A stretch of 64,000 nt of DNA, taken from assembly GCF_002001105.1 (NCBI RefSeq), contig NZ_MUNP01000038.1, positions 90,049-154,048 on the forward strand. Direction: 5' to 3'. This DNA is from Rhodanobacter sp. C06 (GTDB taxonomy: Bacteria; Pseudomonadota; Gammaproteobacteria; Xanthomonadales; Rhodanobacteraceae). A model generated the notes under the pieces. The model worked only from the letters and a program-made list of their open reading frames with translations, searched no databases and had not been told where the DNA came from. Below, piece after piece: positions 47,207-55,857 of the stretch (its first letter is position 1; the number at the start of each line of letters is the position of its first letter). The translations under genes were made by a program, and so were the position numbers.

Positions 47207-47914
47207 ATGAAAAATACTGTTCGAACCGTTTTTCGACCGTTTGCCGCTGGCTTGGTTGCCATCTTGATCGGCATGCATGGCCCGGCGTCCCGCGCGGCTG
47301 ACGTGCCCGCGCCATCCGCCATGCCCCCGGTGGCTGCGCCGCCCGCCGGCGTGTACCACCTCGACAAGGCCCATGCGAGCCTCCAGCTTCGTGTAAGTCA
47401 CATGGGATTCTCGACGTACACCACGCGATTCAGTCGCTTTGATGCGGCCTTGACGTTTGATCCGGGCAACATATCCGCGTCCAGGCTGGTGGCTACCGTT
47501 GAAACAGCCTCACTCGAAATGGATGCGGCACCAAAGATGTGCATCGATATCGTAAAGGGGCCGCAGCTTCTCGATGCAACAAAGTTTCCCAAGATCGTCT
47601 TCCGCTCGGAAAAAATCCAGATGACCGGTGCCAAGTCATTCGAGATCGAAGGCACCCTGGACCTGCACGGTGTCACTCGTCCATTGACGCTGACCGGCAC
47701 TTACAACGGCGGCTATGCAGGAATACCCGGCATGGACCCACATGCGCGCATTGGATTTTCCGCGCATGGAGCCTTCAAGCGCTCGGACTTCGGCATGGGA
47801 TTTGGCGTGCCCGCGCCGGGCACGACGATGGGGGTAGGTGACTTGATCGACGTGACCCTGGAAACCGAGTTCATTGGGCCTGCGTTGGGGAACACTGCCG
47901 GCAAGTCGCACTGA
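47207..47914 (+). CDS. YceI family periplasmic lipid-binding protein
   Basis: 235-residue protein: signal peptide (1-31), Pro/Ala-rich linker, then the YceI domain (about 48-225) with YHLDKAHASLQLRVSHMGFSTYTTRF and GTLDLHGVTRPLTLTGTYNG. It is a lipocalin-like barrel that binds isoprenoid or fatty lipids. The ATG at 47207 is the start, because the signal peptide begins there. The in-frame sequence upstream belongs to the aminotransferase pseudogene. Only a weak ribosome site (CGGA) is visible. Confidence 0.9.
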   Translation: MKNTVRTVFRPFAAGLVAILIGMHGPASRAADVPAPSAMPPVAAPPAGVYHLDKAHASLQLRVSHMGFSTYTTRFSRFDAALTFDPGNISASRLVATVETASLEMDAAPKMCIDIVKGPQLLDATKFPKIVFRSEKIQMTGAKSFEIEGTLDLHGVTRPLTLTGTYNGGYAGIPGMDPHARIGFSAHGAFKRSDFGMGFGVPAPGTTMGVGDLIDVTLETEFIGPALGNTAGKSH

Positions 47915-48070
47915 CGCCAGTTATGAGATGCGGTGCGGGCGTAGGCAGGTATGGCGATGCCTTTTCGGCCGGACAGGAGATCCGGTCGAACAGCCCAGAC
48001 ACGGCTCACGGACTTTCTTTCCGGCCAGGGATGGACGGAAAGCGGCGCCGCGGGGTGGCCTTCTCTTTGG

Positions 48071-48106
48071 GTTACTTTTCTCTTGGCCACGCAAGAGAAA
48101 AGTAAC
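48071..48106. repeat. Perfect 15-bp inverted repeat
   Basis: GTTACTTTTCTCTTG, 6-bp spacer GCCACG, then CAAGAGAAAAGTAAC. A strong hairpin with AT-rich arms, unusual for this genome. Confidence 0.9.
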
Positions 48107-48132
48107 TCGGGCGCCGGCAGGCGCACGAAACC
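48107..48132. repeat. 26-bp dispersed repeat, copy 1
   Basis: The 26 bp starting TCGGGCGCCGGCAGGCGCAC are identical at 57196-57221, 9 kb away. Weaker similarity continues for about 30 bp downstream in both places. Confidence 0.9.
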
Positions 48133-48165
48133 ACTTTGTTGCTTGCGCCAGCACAAAGGCACTGG

Positions 48166-48185
48166 ATTCCTGCCTTCGCAGGAAT
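48166..48185. repeat. ATTCCTGC-CTTC-GCAGGAAT palindrome
   Basis: Eight-bp perfect arms with a 4-bp loop. It has the general form ATTCC-N-GGAAT of small dispersed repeats found in several proteobacteria. Confidence 0.8.
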
Positions 48186-48230
48186 GACGAGCAAAGCGGT
48201 GGGCCTGCTTGGGACCTTGAGGCGCTTGGA

Positions 48231-49463
48231 TCAGGGCGCCCGCTTCAACGCCAGCACGGCATTGAGCCCACCGAACGCGAACGAGTTGCTGAGCACCGCC
48301 CGCACCGGCATCTCGCGCGCCACGTTCGGCACGTAGTCCAGATCGCAAGCCGGGTCGGGCTTGTCGAGGTTCGCGGTGGGTGGCACCACGCCGTCGCGCA
48401 GCGCGCCGATCGCGGCCACCAGTTCCAGCGCGCCGGAGGCGCCCAGGGCGTGGCCGTGCATGGACTTGGTGGATGACACCGCGAGCTTGTCGGCGTGCGC
48501 GCCGAAGGCGAGGCGGATCGCGCGGGTTTCGGTGCTGTCGTTGGCTTGCGTGCCGGTGCCGTGGGCGTTGATGTAGTCGACGTCCTCGGGATTGAGCTCC
48601 GCCTCGGCGAGCGCCTGGCGCATGGCGCTGGCGGCGCCTTCGGCGCTGGGCATCACGATGTCGCTGGCGTCGGCGCTCATGCCGGTGCCGGCGAGTTCGG
48701 CGAGGATGGTGGCGCCGCGCGCGCGGGCGTGTTCCAGCGACTCCAGCACGAAGATCGCGGCGCCTTCGCCCAGCACCAGGCCGCGGCGGTTGGCGCTGAA
48801 CGGGCGGCAGGTGTCGTCGGACAGCACGCGCATCGCTTCCCAGGCGCGCAGCGCGCCGTAGCTGAGGCAGGCCTCGGTGCCGCCGGTGACCGCCACGTCG
48901 GTCAGCCCGAAGCGGATCATCTGCGCGGCCTGGATGATCGCGTGGTTGGCCGAGGCGCAGGCGCTGGCCACCGCGTAGGTGGGGCCGCGCAGGCCGTAGG
49001 CGATGCTGATCTGGCTGGCCGAGGCGTTGGTCATCAGCCGCACGATGGTGAGCGGGTGGGTGCGGCTGGCCTTTTCCGCGTAGATCCGGCGGCTCTGCTC
49101 GTCCTGGGTGGTCTCGCCGCCGACGCCGGTGCCTACCACCACGCCGGTGCGCAGGCCGAGGCCATCGCGGGCGAAATCGATGCCGGAATGCGCGATCGCC
49201 TCGCGCGCCGCGTGCAGCGCGAACTCCGAGGTGCGGTCGAGCAGGGGCAGGGTGCGCTCGTCGATGCCGGTGGCGGGGTCGAAGCTTTCCGGCACCTGGG
49301 CGGCGATCTTCACGCGCAGCGTGTCGCTGTCCCGGTGGCGCAGCGGGCCGATCGCGCTGCGCCCTTCGCGCAGGCCCTGCCACAGGGCGCGGGCGCCCAC
49401 GCCCTGCGGGCTGATCGCGCCCATGCCGGTGATGACGACCCGGCGTGTCTCGATGGTGGGCAT
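48231..49463 (-). CDS. FabF-type beta-ketoacyl-ACP synthase
   Basis: 410-residue condensing enzyme with the full triad: C169 (SACASANHA), H301 (NAHGTGTQAND) and H338 (STKSMHGHALGASG). It elongates an ACP-bound acyl chain with malonyl-ACP. The usual FabF gene neighbours (fabD, fabG, acpP) are absent; only an ACP gene precedes it, with a TAATG stop/start overlap. This suggests a dedicated pathway rather than housekeeping fatty acid synthesis. Confidence 0.92.
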   Translation of the reverse strand: MPTIETRRVVITGMGAISPQGVGARALWQGLREGRSAIGPLRHRDSDTLRVKIAAQVPESFDPATGIDERTLPLLDRTSEFALHAAREAIAHSGIDFARDGLGLRTGVVVGTGVGGETTQDEQSRRIYAEKASRTHPLTIVRLMTNASASQISIAYGLRGPTYAVASACASANHAIIQAAQMIRFGLTDVAVTGGTEACLSYGALRAWEAMRVLSDDTCRPFSANRRGLVLGEGAAIFVLESLEHARARGATILAELAGTGMSADASDIVMPSAEGAASAMRQALAEAELNPEDVDYINAHGTGTQANDSTETRAIRLAFGAHADKLAVSSTKSMHGHALGASGALELVAAIGALRDGVVPPTANLDKPDPACDLDYVPNVAREMPVRAVLSNSFAFGGLNAVLALKRAP

Positions 49464-49735
49464 TACGGGCTGCCTTCGCCTGCGGCGGCCTTCTCGTCCA
49501 GCGCCTTCTGCACGGCGTCGACCAGGCTCTGCGCGGTGTCGCTGTCGAAGTTGGCGCCCTGCTGCTCGGGGAAGTGGATGTCGAAGTGTTCCTCGATGTC
49601 GAAGATCAGCTCGATCGCCTCCAGCGAGGCGACGCCGAGATCCTTCAGCGTGGATTCGGGCTTGACGTTCGCCACGTCGACCTTGGCCTGCTTGGCGATG
49701 ATCTCGAACACTTGCTGCTGGGTCGTTCCGGTCAT
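49463..49735 (-). CDS. Acyl carrier protein, non-standard
   Basis: 90-residue ACP with the phosphopantetheine Ser at S37 in DLGVASLEAIELIFDIEEHF. The usual Asp before this Ser (DSL) is Ala, and the acidic helix II (EAIELIFDIEEHFDI) is retained. It probably serves the ketosynthase encoded next in the same operon. The changed DSL motif may restrict which phosphopantetheinyl transferase or partner recognises it. Start 49735, 91 bp from the divergent GNAT gene. Confidence 0.9.
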   Translation of the reverse strand: MTGTTQQQVFEIIAKQAKVDVANVKPESTLKDLGVASLEAIELIFDIEEHFDIHFPEQQGANFDSDTAQSLVDAVQKALDEKAAAGEGSP

Positions 49736-49826
49736 GACGGATCCTTGGTGGCAGGCGACAATGGGCACGCCCGGGCCGGTGAACCGGCACGGGCGACCCC
49801 CATAGTCTAGGCAAACCCGCTTACTC

Positions 49827-50897
49827 ATGCCTTTCATTTCGCAACTGGAACCGGACGCACTGCTCACGGCGTTCATGGACGAGCCGCCGATCGGCTTCAC
49901 GGTGGCGCGCTCGCCGCAGGGCATGCCGGGCTTCACGGCGCCGTTCGACCTGCTGACCACGGCCGACGACGCGCTGCGCCGCCGCGTGGCCGGGCTGCCG
50001 CTGGCGCGGCACTGGCGCCGGCTGCTGACCTGGCGTACCCGTTTCGCCGGGAGCACGGTGACCGAGTACGCGCCGCTGCCCCCCGGCGTGTCGCCCGCCG
50101 GATTGGCGAAGGACTTGAAGGCCGCCTGGGGGCGCGAGTGCAGGCTGCTCATCGTGAAGGACATCGCGCAGGATTCGCCGCTGCTCGACGCCGCCGCGAA
50201 CGCCCATGCCCGCGACTTCGCCGCCGCCTGCGCGGCGCAAGGCTTCGTCCTGCTGGAAGGGCAGGCGCTGGCCTACGTGCCCATCGATTTCGGCTCGGAC
50301 GACGAGTACCTGGCCAAGCTCAGCTACAGCCGCCGGAAGAACCTCCGCCGCAAGCTGCGTTCGCGCGCGCAGCTCGAGATCGAGGTCGTGCGCACCGGCG
50401 ATGCGCGTTTCCTCGACGAGGCTACGCTGGCGGCGTACTACGCGCTGTTCGACGCGGTGTATGCGCAGAGCGAGATCCACTTCGACCGCCTGAGCGCGGA
50501 CTACTTCCGCCGGCTGCTGCAGGACGCGGAGAGCGGTGGCGTGCTGTTCGTGTACCGGCACGTAGGCAAGATGGTCGGCTGGAACCTCTGCTACGAGCAC
50601 GATGGCAAGCTGATCGACAAGTACGTCGGCTTCGCTTACCCCGCGGCCCGCGAGCACAACCTGTACTTCGTGAGCTGGATGCACAACCTGGGCTACGCGC
50701 GCGAGTGCGGCCTGACGCATTACGTGGCCGGCTGGACCGACCCCGAGGTGAAATCTTTCCTCGGCGCCAGCTTCACCTTCACCCGCCATGCGGTGTACGC
50801 GCGCAACCCCGTGCTGCGCGCGCTGCTGCGCAAGCTGGGCGGCCATTTCGAGAGCGACCGCCAATGGCAGGACGCTGCGGAGAAAGACAATGAGTGA
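49827..50897 (+). CDS. FemAB-like GNAT protein (peptidoglycan/polysaccharide N-acyltransferase-like)
   Basis: 356-residue protein of the Acetyltransf_6 type. The C-terminal GNAT fold begins about residue 160 (YLAKLSYSRRKNLRRKLRSR) and contains DAVYAQSEIHFDRLSADYFRRLL and GWNLCYEHDGKLIDKYVGF. The N-terminal half is a second, diverged GNAT-like module. Such proteins transfer amino-acyl or acyl groups onto amines of cell-wall or lipid precursors. It is divergent from the KS/ACP pair and followed by the arginase-like gene. A role with the ACP is an inference. Confidence 0.8.
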   Translation: MPFISQLEPDALLTAFMDEPPIGFTVARSPQGMPGFTAPFDLLTTADDALRRRVAGLPLARHWRRLLTWRTRFAGSTVTEYAPLPPGVSPAGLAKDLKAAWGRECRLLIVKDIAQDSPLLDAAANAHARDFAAACAAQGFVLLEGQALAYVPIDFGSDDEYLAKLSYSRRKNLRRKLRSRAQLEIEVVRTGDARFLDEATLAAYYALFDAVYAQSEIHFDRLSADYFRRLLQDAESGGVLFVYRHVGKMVGWNLCYEHDGKLIDKYVGFAYPAAREHNLYFVSWMHNLGYARECGLTHYVAGWTDPEVKSFLGASFTFTRHAVYARNPVLRALLRKLGGHFESDRQWQDAAEKDNE

Positions 50898-50938
50898 ATG
50901 TCATGCGATGAGTTGCGCCGCCAGCCCTGTACCTGTCG

Positions 50939-50993
50939 TGGGTCGGGCTTCAGCCCGACATGCCCGATGCGTCGGGCTGGAGCCCGACCCACG
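50939..50993. repeat. REP-like inverted repeat
   Basis: Long imperfect palindrome with arms GTGGGTCGGGCTTCAGCCC and GGGCTGGAGCCCGACCCAC around a central spacer. A second REP class, different from that at 948. It lies in the short gap between two co-directional genes and may affect mRNA stability. Confidence 0.85.
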
Positions 50994-51017
50994 AACCGCG
51001 GGGGGGCGCGCGTGAAC

Positions 51018-51890
51018 ATGTCCGTGCAACGCCCCGTCGTGCTCGACATCGACGGCTCGGTGGGCGAGCTGCCGAACCGCCTCGTGCTGCCCTTGGCCGA
51101 ATGGCAGGAAGCGATCCGCTTCGGTTGTTCGCTGGCCACCATGCGCCGCTTCCGCACACTGCTGGATGCGCGGCTGCCCGCGCAGTACGGCACCGTGTTC
51201 ACCGGCTCGGGCGATTTCCACCATCTCAGCTGGCCGCTGATCGCGCGGCTGAAGCCCGCCACGGCTATCCAGGTGGTGGTGCTGGACAACCATCCCGACA
51301 ACATGCGCTTCCCGTTCGGCGTGCACTGCGGTTCCTGGGTACGCCGCGTGGCTGCGCTGCCGTTCGTGGATCATGTGCACGTGCTGGGCATCACCTCGGC
51401 CGACATCGGCGCGAGCCATGCCTGGGAGAACTACCTTGCCCCGCTGCTGCGCGGGAAATTGACGTACTGGAGCATGGGCGTGGACACCGGCTGGTCGCGC
51501 CGGCTGGGCATCACGCGCGCCTTCCGCGGCTTCGACACGCCCGACGCGCTGGTCGATGCCTTCGTCGAACAGCAGCGCACGCAAACCCGGCCCACCTATC
51601 TCACCATCGACAAGGACGCGTTCGCGCCCGAGGTGGCGCATACCAATTGGGACCAGGGCCGCCTGCAACTCGACCACGCGCTGGCGCTGATCGGCAGCCT
51701 GCGGCAAGGCCTCGCCGGCAGCGACATCAACGGCGAGGTCTCGCACTACCGCTACCAGGCCTGGTGGAAGCGCAAGCTCTCCGCGATGGACGAGCAGCCC
51801 GAGATCGATCCCGCCCAGCTCGCCGGTTGGCAGGCGCAGCAGCATGCGTTGAACTTGAAGCTGCTTGAAGCCATCGCGGAGCGTGGCTGA
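51018..51890 (+). CDS. Arginase/agmatinase-fold protein
   Basis: 290-residue ureohydrolase-like protein. Metal ligands of the binuclear Mn site are all present: His in GSGDFHHLSW, D-x-H-x-D in LDNHPDN, and D-x-D in TIDKDAFAP. The usual guanidinium-binding loops are not recognised, so it may hydrolyse another C-N bond. The ATG at 51018 and a GTG at 51012 are both possible after a G-rich stretch. It follows the FemAB-like gene on the same strand, separated by a REP element. Confidence 0.82.
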   Translation: MSVQRPVVLDIDGSVGELPNRLVLPLAEWQEAIRFGCSLATMRRFRTLLDARLPAQYGTVFTGSGDFHHLSWPLIARLKPATAIQVVVLDNHPDNMRFPFGVHCGSWVRRVAALPFVDHVHVLGITSADIGASHAWENYLAPLLRGKLTYWSMGVDTGWSRRLGITRAFRGFDTPDALVDAFVEQQRTQTRPTYLTIDKDAFAPEVAHTNWDQGRLQLDHALALIGSLRQGLAGSDINGEVSHYRYQAWWKRKLSAMDEQPEIDPAQLAGWQAQQHALNLKLLEAIAERG

Positions 51891-52070
51891 TTTCAGTCGC
51901 TGGTGATCCCAGGCACGCCGCGGACCAGTTCGAATTCCTTGTCGCTCTGCCACGGTTCATTGCCGTTGGTCGGGTGGTGCGGGGCACGCACATTCGGCCT
52001 TGCCTGCGCTGAAGGGTAATCGGCGGCCACCTGTGGTTGAACGTCAACAACCCAACAACGGGGGCGCAGA

Positions 52071-52499
52071 TCAGTCGGCATCGCCCCGGCCGGAAGGTGG
52101 CTGTTTTTCGGGGACGCAGGCCAGTTGCAGGGCGTCGCAGCGTTGCCCTTGCGCGCACCCGCCGGTTCGGCCGTAGCAGGTACAGACTGCATTGCCATTT
52201 TCCCCGTGTACGCCAAAGCCAAGGCAGGCCTTGCCGTTGATGCACGTTCCCCAACCGCCGTGAAGGCCGTGCGGAGCACAGTCGCCCTGGCTGGCCACGC
52301 GTTCCCACACGGGCGCTGATGGCATCGCCGGCAGCGGCGCGAACTTGGGCGAAGACTGGGCGACCGGCGAGGATTTCGCGTGTTCGTTCGCGGGTGGTCG
52401 TCCGGAGCACCCCGGCAAGACCGCCAAGGCAAACAGCAGCAACACGAACGATGAGTGTCCGGACAGCATGTGGCCAAGCATCGCTTTGAGCCTGATCAT
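52071..52499 (-). CDS. Cys-rich lipoprotein
   Basis: 142-residue protein with a lipobox LPGC (Cys at about 31). The mature part carries a dense Cys pattern (GDCAPHG, GTCINGKACLGFG, AVCTCYG, GGCAQGQRCDAL, ACVP) with nine further Cys, resembling small EGF-like or toxin-fold disulfide domains. No family recognised. It ends in an Arg/Asp tail. Located 23 bp downstream of the BNR lipoprotein gene on the same strand, so they are probably cotranscribed. Confidence 0.7.
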   Translation of the reverse strand: MIRLKAMLGHMLSGHSSFVLLLFALAVLPGCSGRPPANEHAKSSPVAQSSPKFAPLPAMPSAPVWERVASQGDCAPHGLHGGWGTCINGKACLGFGVHGENGNAVCTCYGRTGGCAQGQRCDALQLACVPEKQPPSGRGDAD

Positions 52500-52522
52500 G
52501 ACGATTGCCTCCTCGCCGGCCC

Positions 52523-54073
52523 TCAGTAGGCGTAGTTCGCCTGCTGCAGGTGTTGTGTCTCACCCAGGTAGGTCCAGCGCTTCGGGCATCCCTGCGAGGA
52601 ATCGGTGAGAAACCTCATCCAGACCGAACTGGCGCCTTGCCAGCCAACCTGGAGCATGGCGTCGTAGTCGCCCCAGTATCCACGGCCAGAGTCGGAGCAC
52701 ACCGGGGTATTGCGCAGGATATCCACGGGAAAGATGACCAGCGGGTCGTCCGTGTTGGGGAAATAGCCCAGCGTGGCGCGCGAGACATTCACCGTGCCGG
52801 TGTGGCCGTAGTGATAAGCCCACGTCGCTTGCCAAGTCGGCGGCAAGCCGATGAAGCCGGGCCACGCGGCCACTTCGGGGTTGATGACATCGACCTGCGA
52901 GTTGCCCGGACCGCCGCCCTTGAAGACCCACTGGGGTACCTGCGCACAGGCATGCAGGTCGGCGTAGCACGCGCTGGCGTCGATGTAGCGCGGACCGTTG
53001 GGCGAGTCGCGTCGGACGTACAGCAGGCGGATGGCGTCGCTGCCGTTCGGCGACGATGCCCCGACGTCGTACGACATGCTGTTGCCGAACCGTAGCGTCA
53101 ACTCGGAACCGTCCACCTGGGTGCCGAAATCGAGCGAGCCGTAAAACACCGTGGGATAACTCGCCTGAATCGGCTTGCCCCACGAACCGCCAGACCAGCG
53201 ATTGAGGTAGATGTAACTGTTCTGGTCTTGCCCGATCACCTGGGCGGCGACGTAGACCGAACCGTCGCGGGCCGCGCGCAGGCGCGGGTGGGCCGCAACA
53301 TACATGCCCGGGAAAGGAGGTGCGGTGAGCTTGAAGCTGCCGCTGTCGCTGGGGCTGCGATACACGGCAATCTGGCTGGTCGCGACGTCCACGAACGCCG
53401 CGAAGACCTCCCCGGTATTCGATGCCACCATGCTCCCGCCATCGTAAAAATGGCCTTGGGTGGCGTCACCCACGCCTTCCACGGGCGAGGTGTCGGTCAC
53501 GCACTGGTAGTTGGCAAAGGTCTTGCCGGAGTCGGTCGACTTGGCGATACACGCTCCCCCAATGTAGGACTCGGGAGCGAACGGGTCGACCGATCCATCG
53601 ATGCCGCCAGCCGGGAACTTGCCGTTGGGCATCGCGAGGTTCGAGATGAACACGACGCTGTAGTTGGTCTGCGAGGTGGTGATCGCCGGATCGCCCCACA
53701 GCACCGCCCAGCCCTTGGGAGGCTTGAGCTTGCCGCCGTAGTGCCAACTGCCGCCCCTGTCGTCCGAATAGGACCAGCCCAGGTTGGAGGCGCCCTTGCT
53801 GATGTGCCGGGTCGTGCTGGTATAGGTAACGGCATTGCCGGCGTTGGTGTCGTCGTTGTACGTCACCACGATGCGCGTGACACCCCCGGCCAGCGCAGTG
53901 GTCGCCGCTGTTTCGCTTTGGGTTCCCGATGCGGTGGGATCGCCCTTCGCCCCGGTTACCTCGTTGTCGTTGGAGCATGCCAACAACAAACCGGCCAGCA
54001 GCAAGGGGGCCAAGACCTGGCAAAGCCTGGTGCGAGACGAGCGACTCGCGGGTCTCGAAGTGAATCCGCGCAT
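52523..54073 (-). CDS. Lipoprotein with sialidase-type beta-propeller (BNR/Asp-box repeats)
   Basis: 516-residue protein. Lipobox LLACS (Cys at 33) anchors it to a membrane, and a low-complexity Thr/Ala linker follows. The propeller part has Asp-box sequences such as SDDRGGSWHYGG and STDSGKTFANY. The Arg triad and catalytic Tyr/Glu pair of true sialidases could not be identified, so binding rather than hydrolysis is as likely. Cys pairs occur in ASACYADLHACAQ and at the C-terminus. Confidence 0.75.
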   Translation of the reverse strand: MRGFTSRPASRSSRTRLCQVLAPLLLAGLLLACSNDNEVTGAKGDPTASGTQSETAATTALAGGVTRIVVTYNDDTNAGNAVTYTSTTRHISKGASNLGWSYSDDRGGSWHYGGKLKPPKGWAVLWGDPAITTSQTNYSVVFISNLAMPNGKFPAGGIDGSVDPFAPESYIGGACIAKSTDSGKTFANYQCVTDTSPVEGVGDATQGHFYDGGSMVASNTGEVFAAFVDVATSQIAVYRSPSDSGSFKLTAPPFPGMYVAAHPRLRAARDGSVYVAAQVIGQDQNSYIYLNRWSGGSWGKPIQASYPTVFYGSLDFGTQVDGSELTLRFGNSMSYDVGASSPNGSDAIRLLYVRRDSPNGPRYIDASACYADLHACAQVPQWVFKGGGPGNSQVDVINPEVAAWPGFIGLPPTWQATWAYHYGHTGTVNVSRATLGYFPNTDDPLVIFPVDILRNTPVCSDSGRGYWGDYDAMLQVGWQGASSVWMRFLTDSSQGCPKRWTYLGETQHLQQANYAY

Positions 54074-54210
54074 AAGGACCTCCTAGAGGACACAGCGCAC
54101 ATCCGACCGAGGCGGCGAGGATACATCCGTGGAGGAACGGGAAACCAGTGGCCGGACGTACCCGCGATTTGGTGCGGCGGGACCTTCTTCCGTCCGTGCG
54201 GCAGACTGTT

Positions 54211-55428
54211 TCAACTTTGCGACAACACGGCCATCAGCGTCCGGCAAATGCCATCGAAATCCCGCTCGCCCATCCACTCGCCGTTGCCGATCGTGAGGCT
54301 GCGCGCGGCGAAGTCGCGGGCGTTCGGCACGTCGCACGCAGGCACGATGCCGGCGAGGTAGGCGTAGTCGGGCAGGGAGTGGATGAACAGGCGGCTTACG
54401 CCGAGACCGGCTTGCCAGAGTTGGTCCAGCGCGGCGTCGCGGCGACGCTGGTCGGGCAGCAGCAGGAAGAAGAACGGCCAAGTGCCGTGCGCGCCGGCGG
54501 GGTCGTCCAGGACGGTGACGCCGGGGAGCGCGCGCAGGCGCGGCAGATGGCGCTGCGCGCGGGCGGTGCACTGTTCGATGAAGGCAGGCAGGCGCCGGGC
54601 CGCATGCGCGCCCACGGCCTGGCGCCAACGGCCCACGGCGTGCAGGGGCAAGGGCAGGGAGAAGTCATCGCCCACCGCGGCCACCGGGTCGCCATCGCGC
54701 AGCGCACGACGCAGCGGATCGCCGTAGGCGAGGCGCAGGCCGCGCGGGCGGTACAGCGCGGCGTAGCCCAGCAGCTCCACGCTGCGGCGCAGTTCCCAGC
54801 CAAGCTGGTATGGCGCGATGCGCGCAGCGGTGCGGGCGAGGCGTTCGCGCAGATCGGGATCGCGCGCGGCGAGCAGGCCACCTTCGTAGATGGAGAGGCC
54901 CTTGCCCGCGGCGAGGCTGAAGAAGCCGAGGTCTCCGGCGAGGCCCACGCTGCTGCCGTCGCGCCGTGCGCCCAACGCCTGCGCAGCATCCTCGATCACG
55001 TAGGCGCCCACGTTGTTGGCCACCGCCAGCGCATCGTCCACGTCGGCCACGCGGCCGGCGAGGTGGGTGGGCAGGATCGCCAGCGTGCGCTCGTCGCAGG
55101 CGGCGCGCAGTGCGTCCGGATCCATGTCGTAATGGCCGAAACGCAGGTCGCACAACACCGGTTCCAGCCCGGCCTGGTGCACGGCCAGCGGCACCAGCGG
55201 GCACGTGTAGGCGGGCATCACCACGCGGCGGCGCGCAGGCTGCCGTTCGCGCAGCGTGGCCAGCGCGATCAGCAGTGCGGCGGTGCCGGAGCAGGTGAGT
55301 TGCAGCGGCGGCGTGCCCAGTTGCGCGGCGATGTCGGCGGCCAACGTGGCCCGGCCGGGGCGCAAGTCCGTCAGCTTGAGCGGCAGGCCGGCGGTGGGCG
55401 GCAGTTCGTGGTGGCGGCGGGGCAGCAT
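54211..55428 (-). CDS. DegT/DnrJ/EryC1 family aminotransferase
   Basis: 405-residue fold type I PLP enzyme: the Schiff-base Lys (about K176) in FSLAAGKGLSIYEGG, the Asp in VIEDAAQALGA and the substrate-side GTAALLIALATL. Family members aminate keto-sugars or make amino-sugar and related precursors. The motif LAAGKGLSIYEGG differs somewhat from sugar aminotransferases (usually HxxK), so another carbonyl substrate is possible. It is the last gene of the hydrolase-EamA-EamA-DegT operon. GTG at 55434 is an alternative start. Confidence 0.85.
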   Translation of the reverse strand: MLPRRHHELPPTAGLPLKLTDLRPGRATLAADIAAQLGTPPLQLTCSGTAALLIALATLRERQPARRRVVMPAYTCPLVPLAVHQAGLEPVLCDLRFGHYDMDPDALRAACDERTLAILPTHLAGRVADVDDALAVANNVGAYVIEDAAQALGARRDGSSVGLAGDLGFFSLAAGKGLSIYEGGLLAARDPDLRERLARTAARIAPYQLGWELRRSVELLGYAALYRPRGLRLAYGDPLRRALRDGDPVAAVGDDFSLPLPLHAVGRWRQAVGAHAARRLPAFIEQCTARAQRHLPRLRALPGVTVLDDPAGAHGTWPFFFLLLPDQRRRDAALDQLWQAGLGVSRLFIHSLPDYAYLAGIVPACDVPNARDFAARSLTIGNGEWMGERDFDGICRTLMAVLSQS

Positions 55429-55443
55429 GCGCACGGCCGGATT

Positions 55444-55857
55444 TCAGGCCCGTGCCGGGCTTTCGTCAGCGTCAGGCACGTGCTCGCGGCTCTCGGCCAG
55501 CCCCAGGCAGACGATGCCGGCGACGATGGCGATGGCACCCAGCACGCGCGGCAGGGTGAGGTGCTCGTCGAACAGCCACACCGACAGCAGCATCACCGAC
55601 ACGACCTCCAGGTGCGAAGCGGCGAAGGCGGGGCCGATCGGTGCGTGCTTCAGCAGGCTCATCCAGGTGAAGAACGCGCCCACGTAGCCCACGATGGCGC
55701 CGTAGATCCACGGTGCGCCGAACACGCGCAGCAACCAGGCCACGTCCGCCGTCACCGGCAGCGCATGGGTGCCGGCGTATTTGAAGCTGATCTGCGCCAG
55801 GGTGTCGAAGCCCATCAGCAAGGTGAAGCCGATCAGGTAGAACCAACCGCGCTTCAT
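55444..55857 (-). CDS. Four-helix EamA/SMR-like membrane protein (ArnF-like)
   Basis: 137-residue inner-membrane protein with four hydrophobic helices (about 5-22, 45-62, 75-92, 100-118). It is half the size of usual EamA transporters, like ArnE/ArnF of undecaprenyl-linked aminoarabinose flipping. GFDTLAQISFKYAGT near the N-terminus matches the conserved first-helix Gln/Lys pattern. Its ATG overlaps the stop of the preceding four-helix gene (ATGA), as expected for a heterodimer pair. Confidence 0.85.
   Translation of the reverse strand: MKRGWFYLIGFTLLMGFDTLAQISFKYAGTHALPVTADVAWLLRVFGAPWIYGAIVGYVGAFFTWMSLLKHAPIGPAFAASHLEVVSVMLLSVWLFDEHLTLPRVLGAIAIVAGIVCLGLAESREHVPDADESPARA

Larger units (their letters stand above)
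47915..48230. other. Intergenic space filled with dispersed repeats
   Basis: 316 bp between yceI and the convergent ketosynthase gene with no supported gene. It holds three repeat motifs listed separately (48071, 48107, 48166). These combinations recur in Xanthomonadales intergenic regions. Confidence 0.7.

Noticed and set aside
46730..47914. A fusion protein of aminotransferase tail and YceI domain
   Set aside because: The frame is continuous only because the copied stop is lost; it crosses an intact terminator, has no start with a ribosome site, and YceI has its own signal peptide at 47207.
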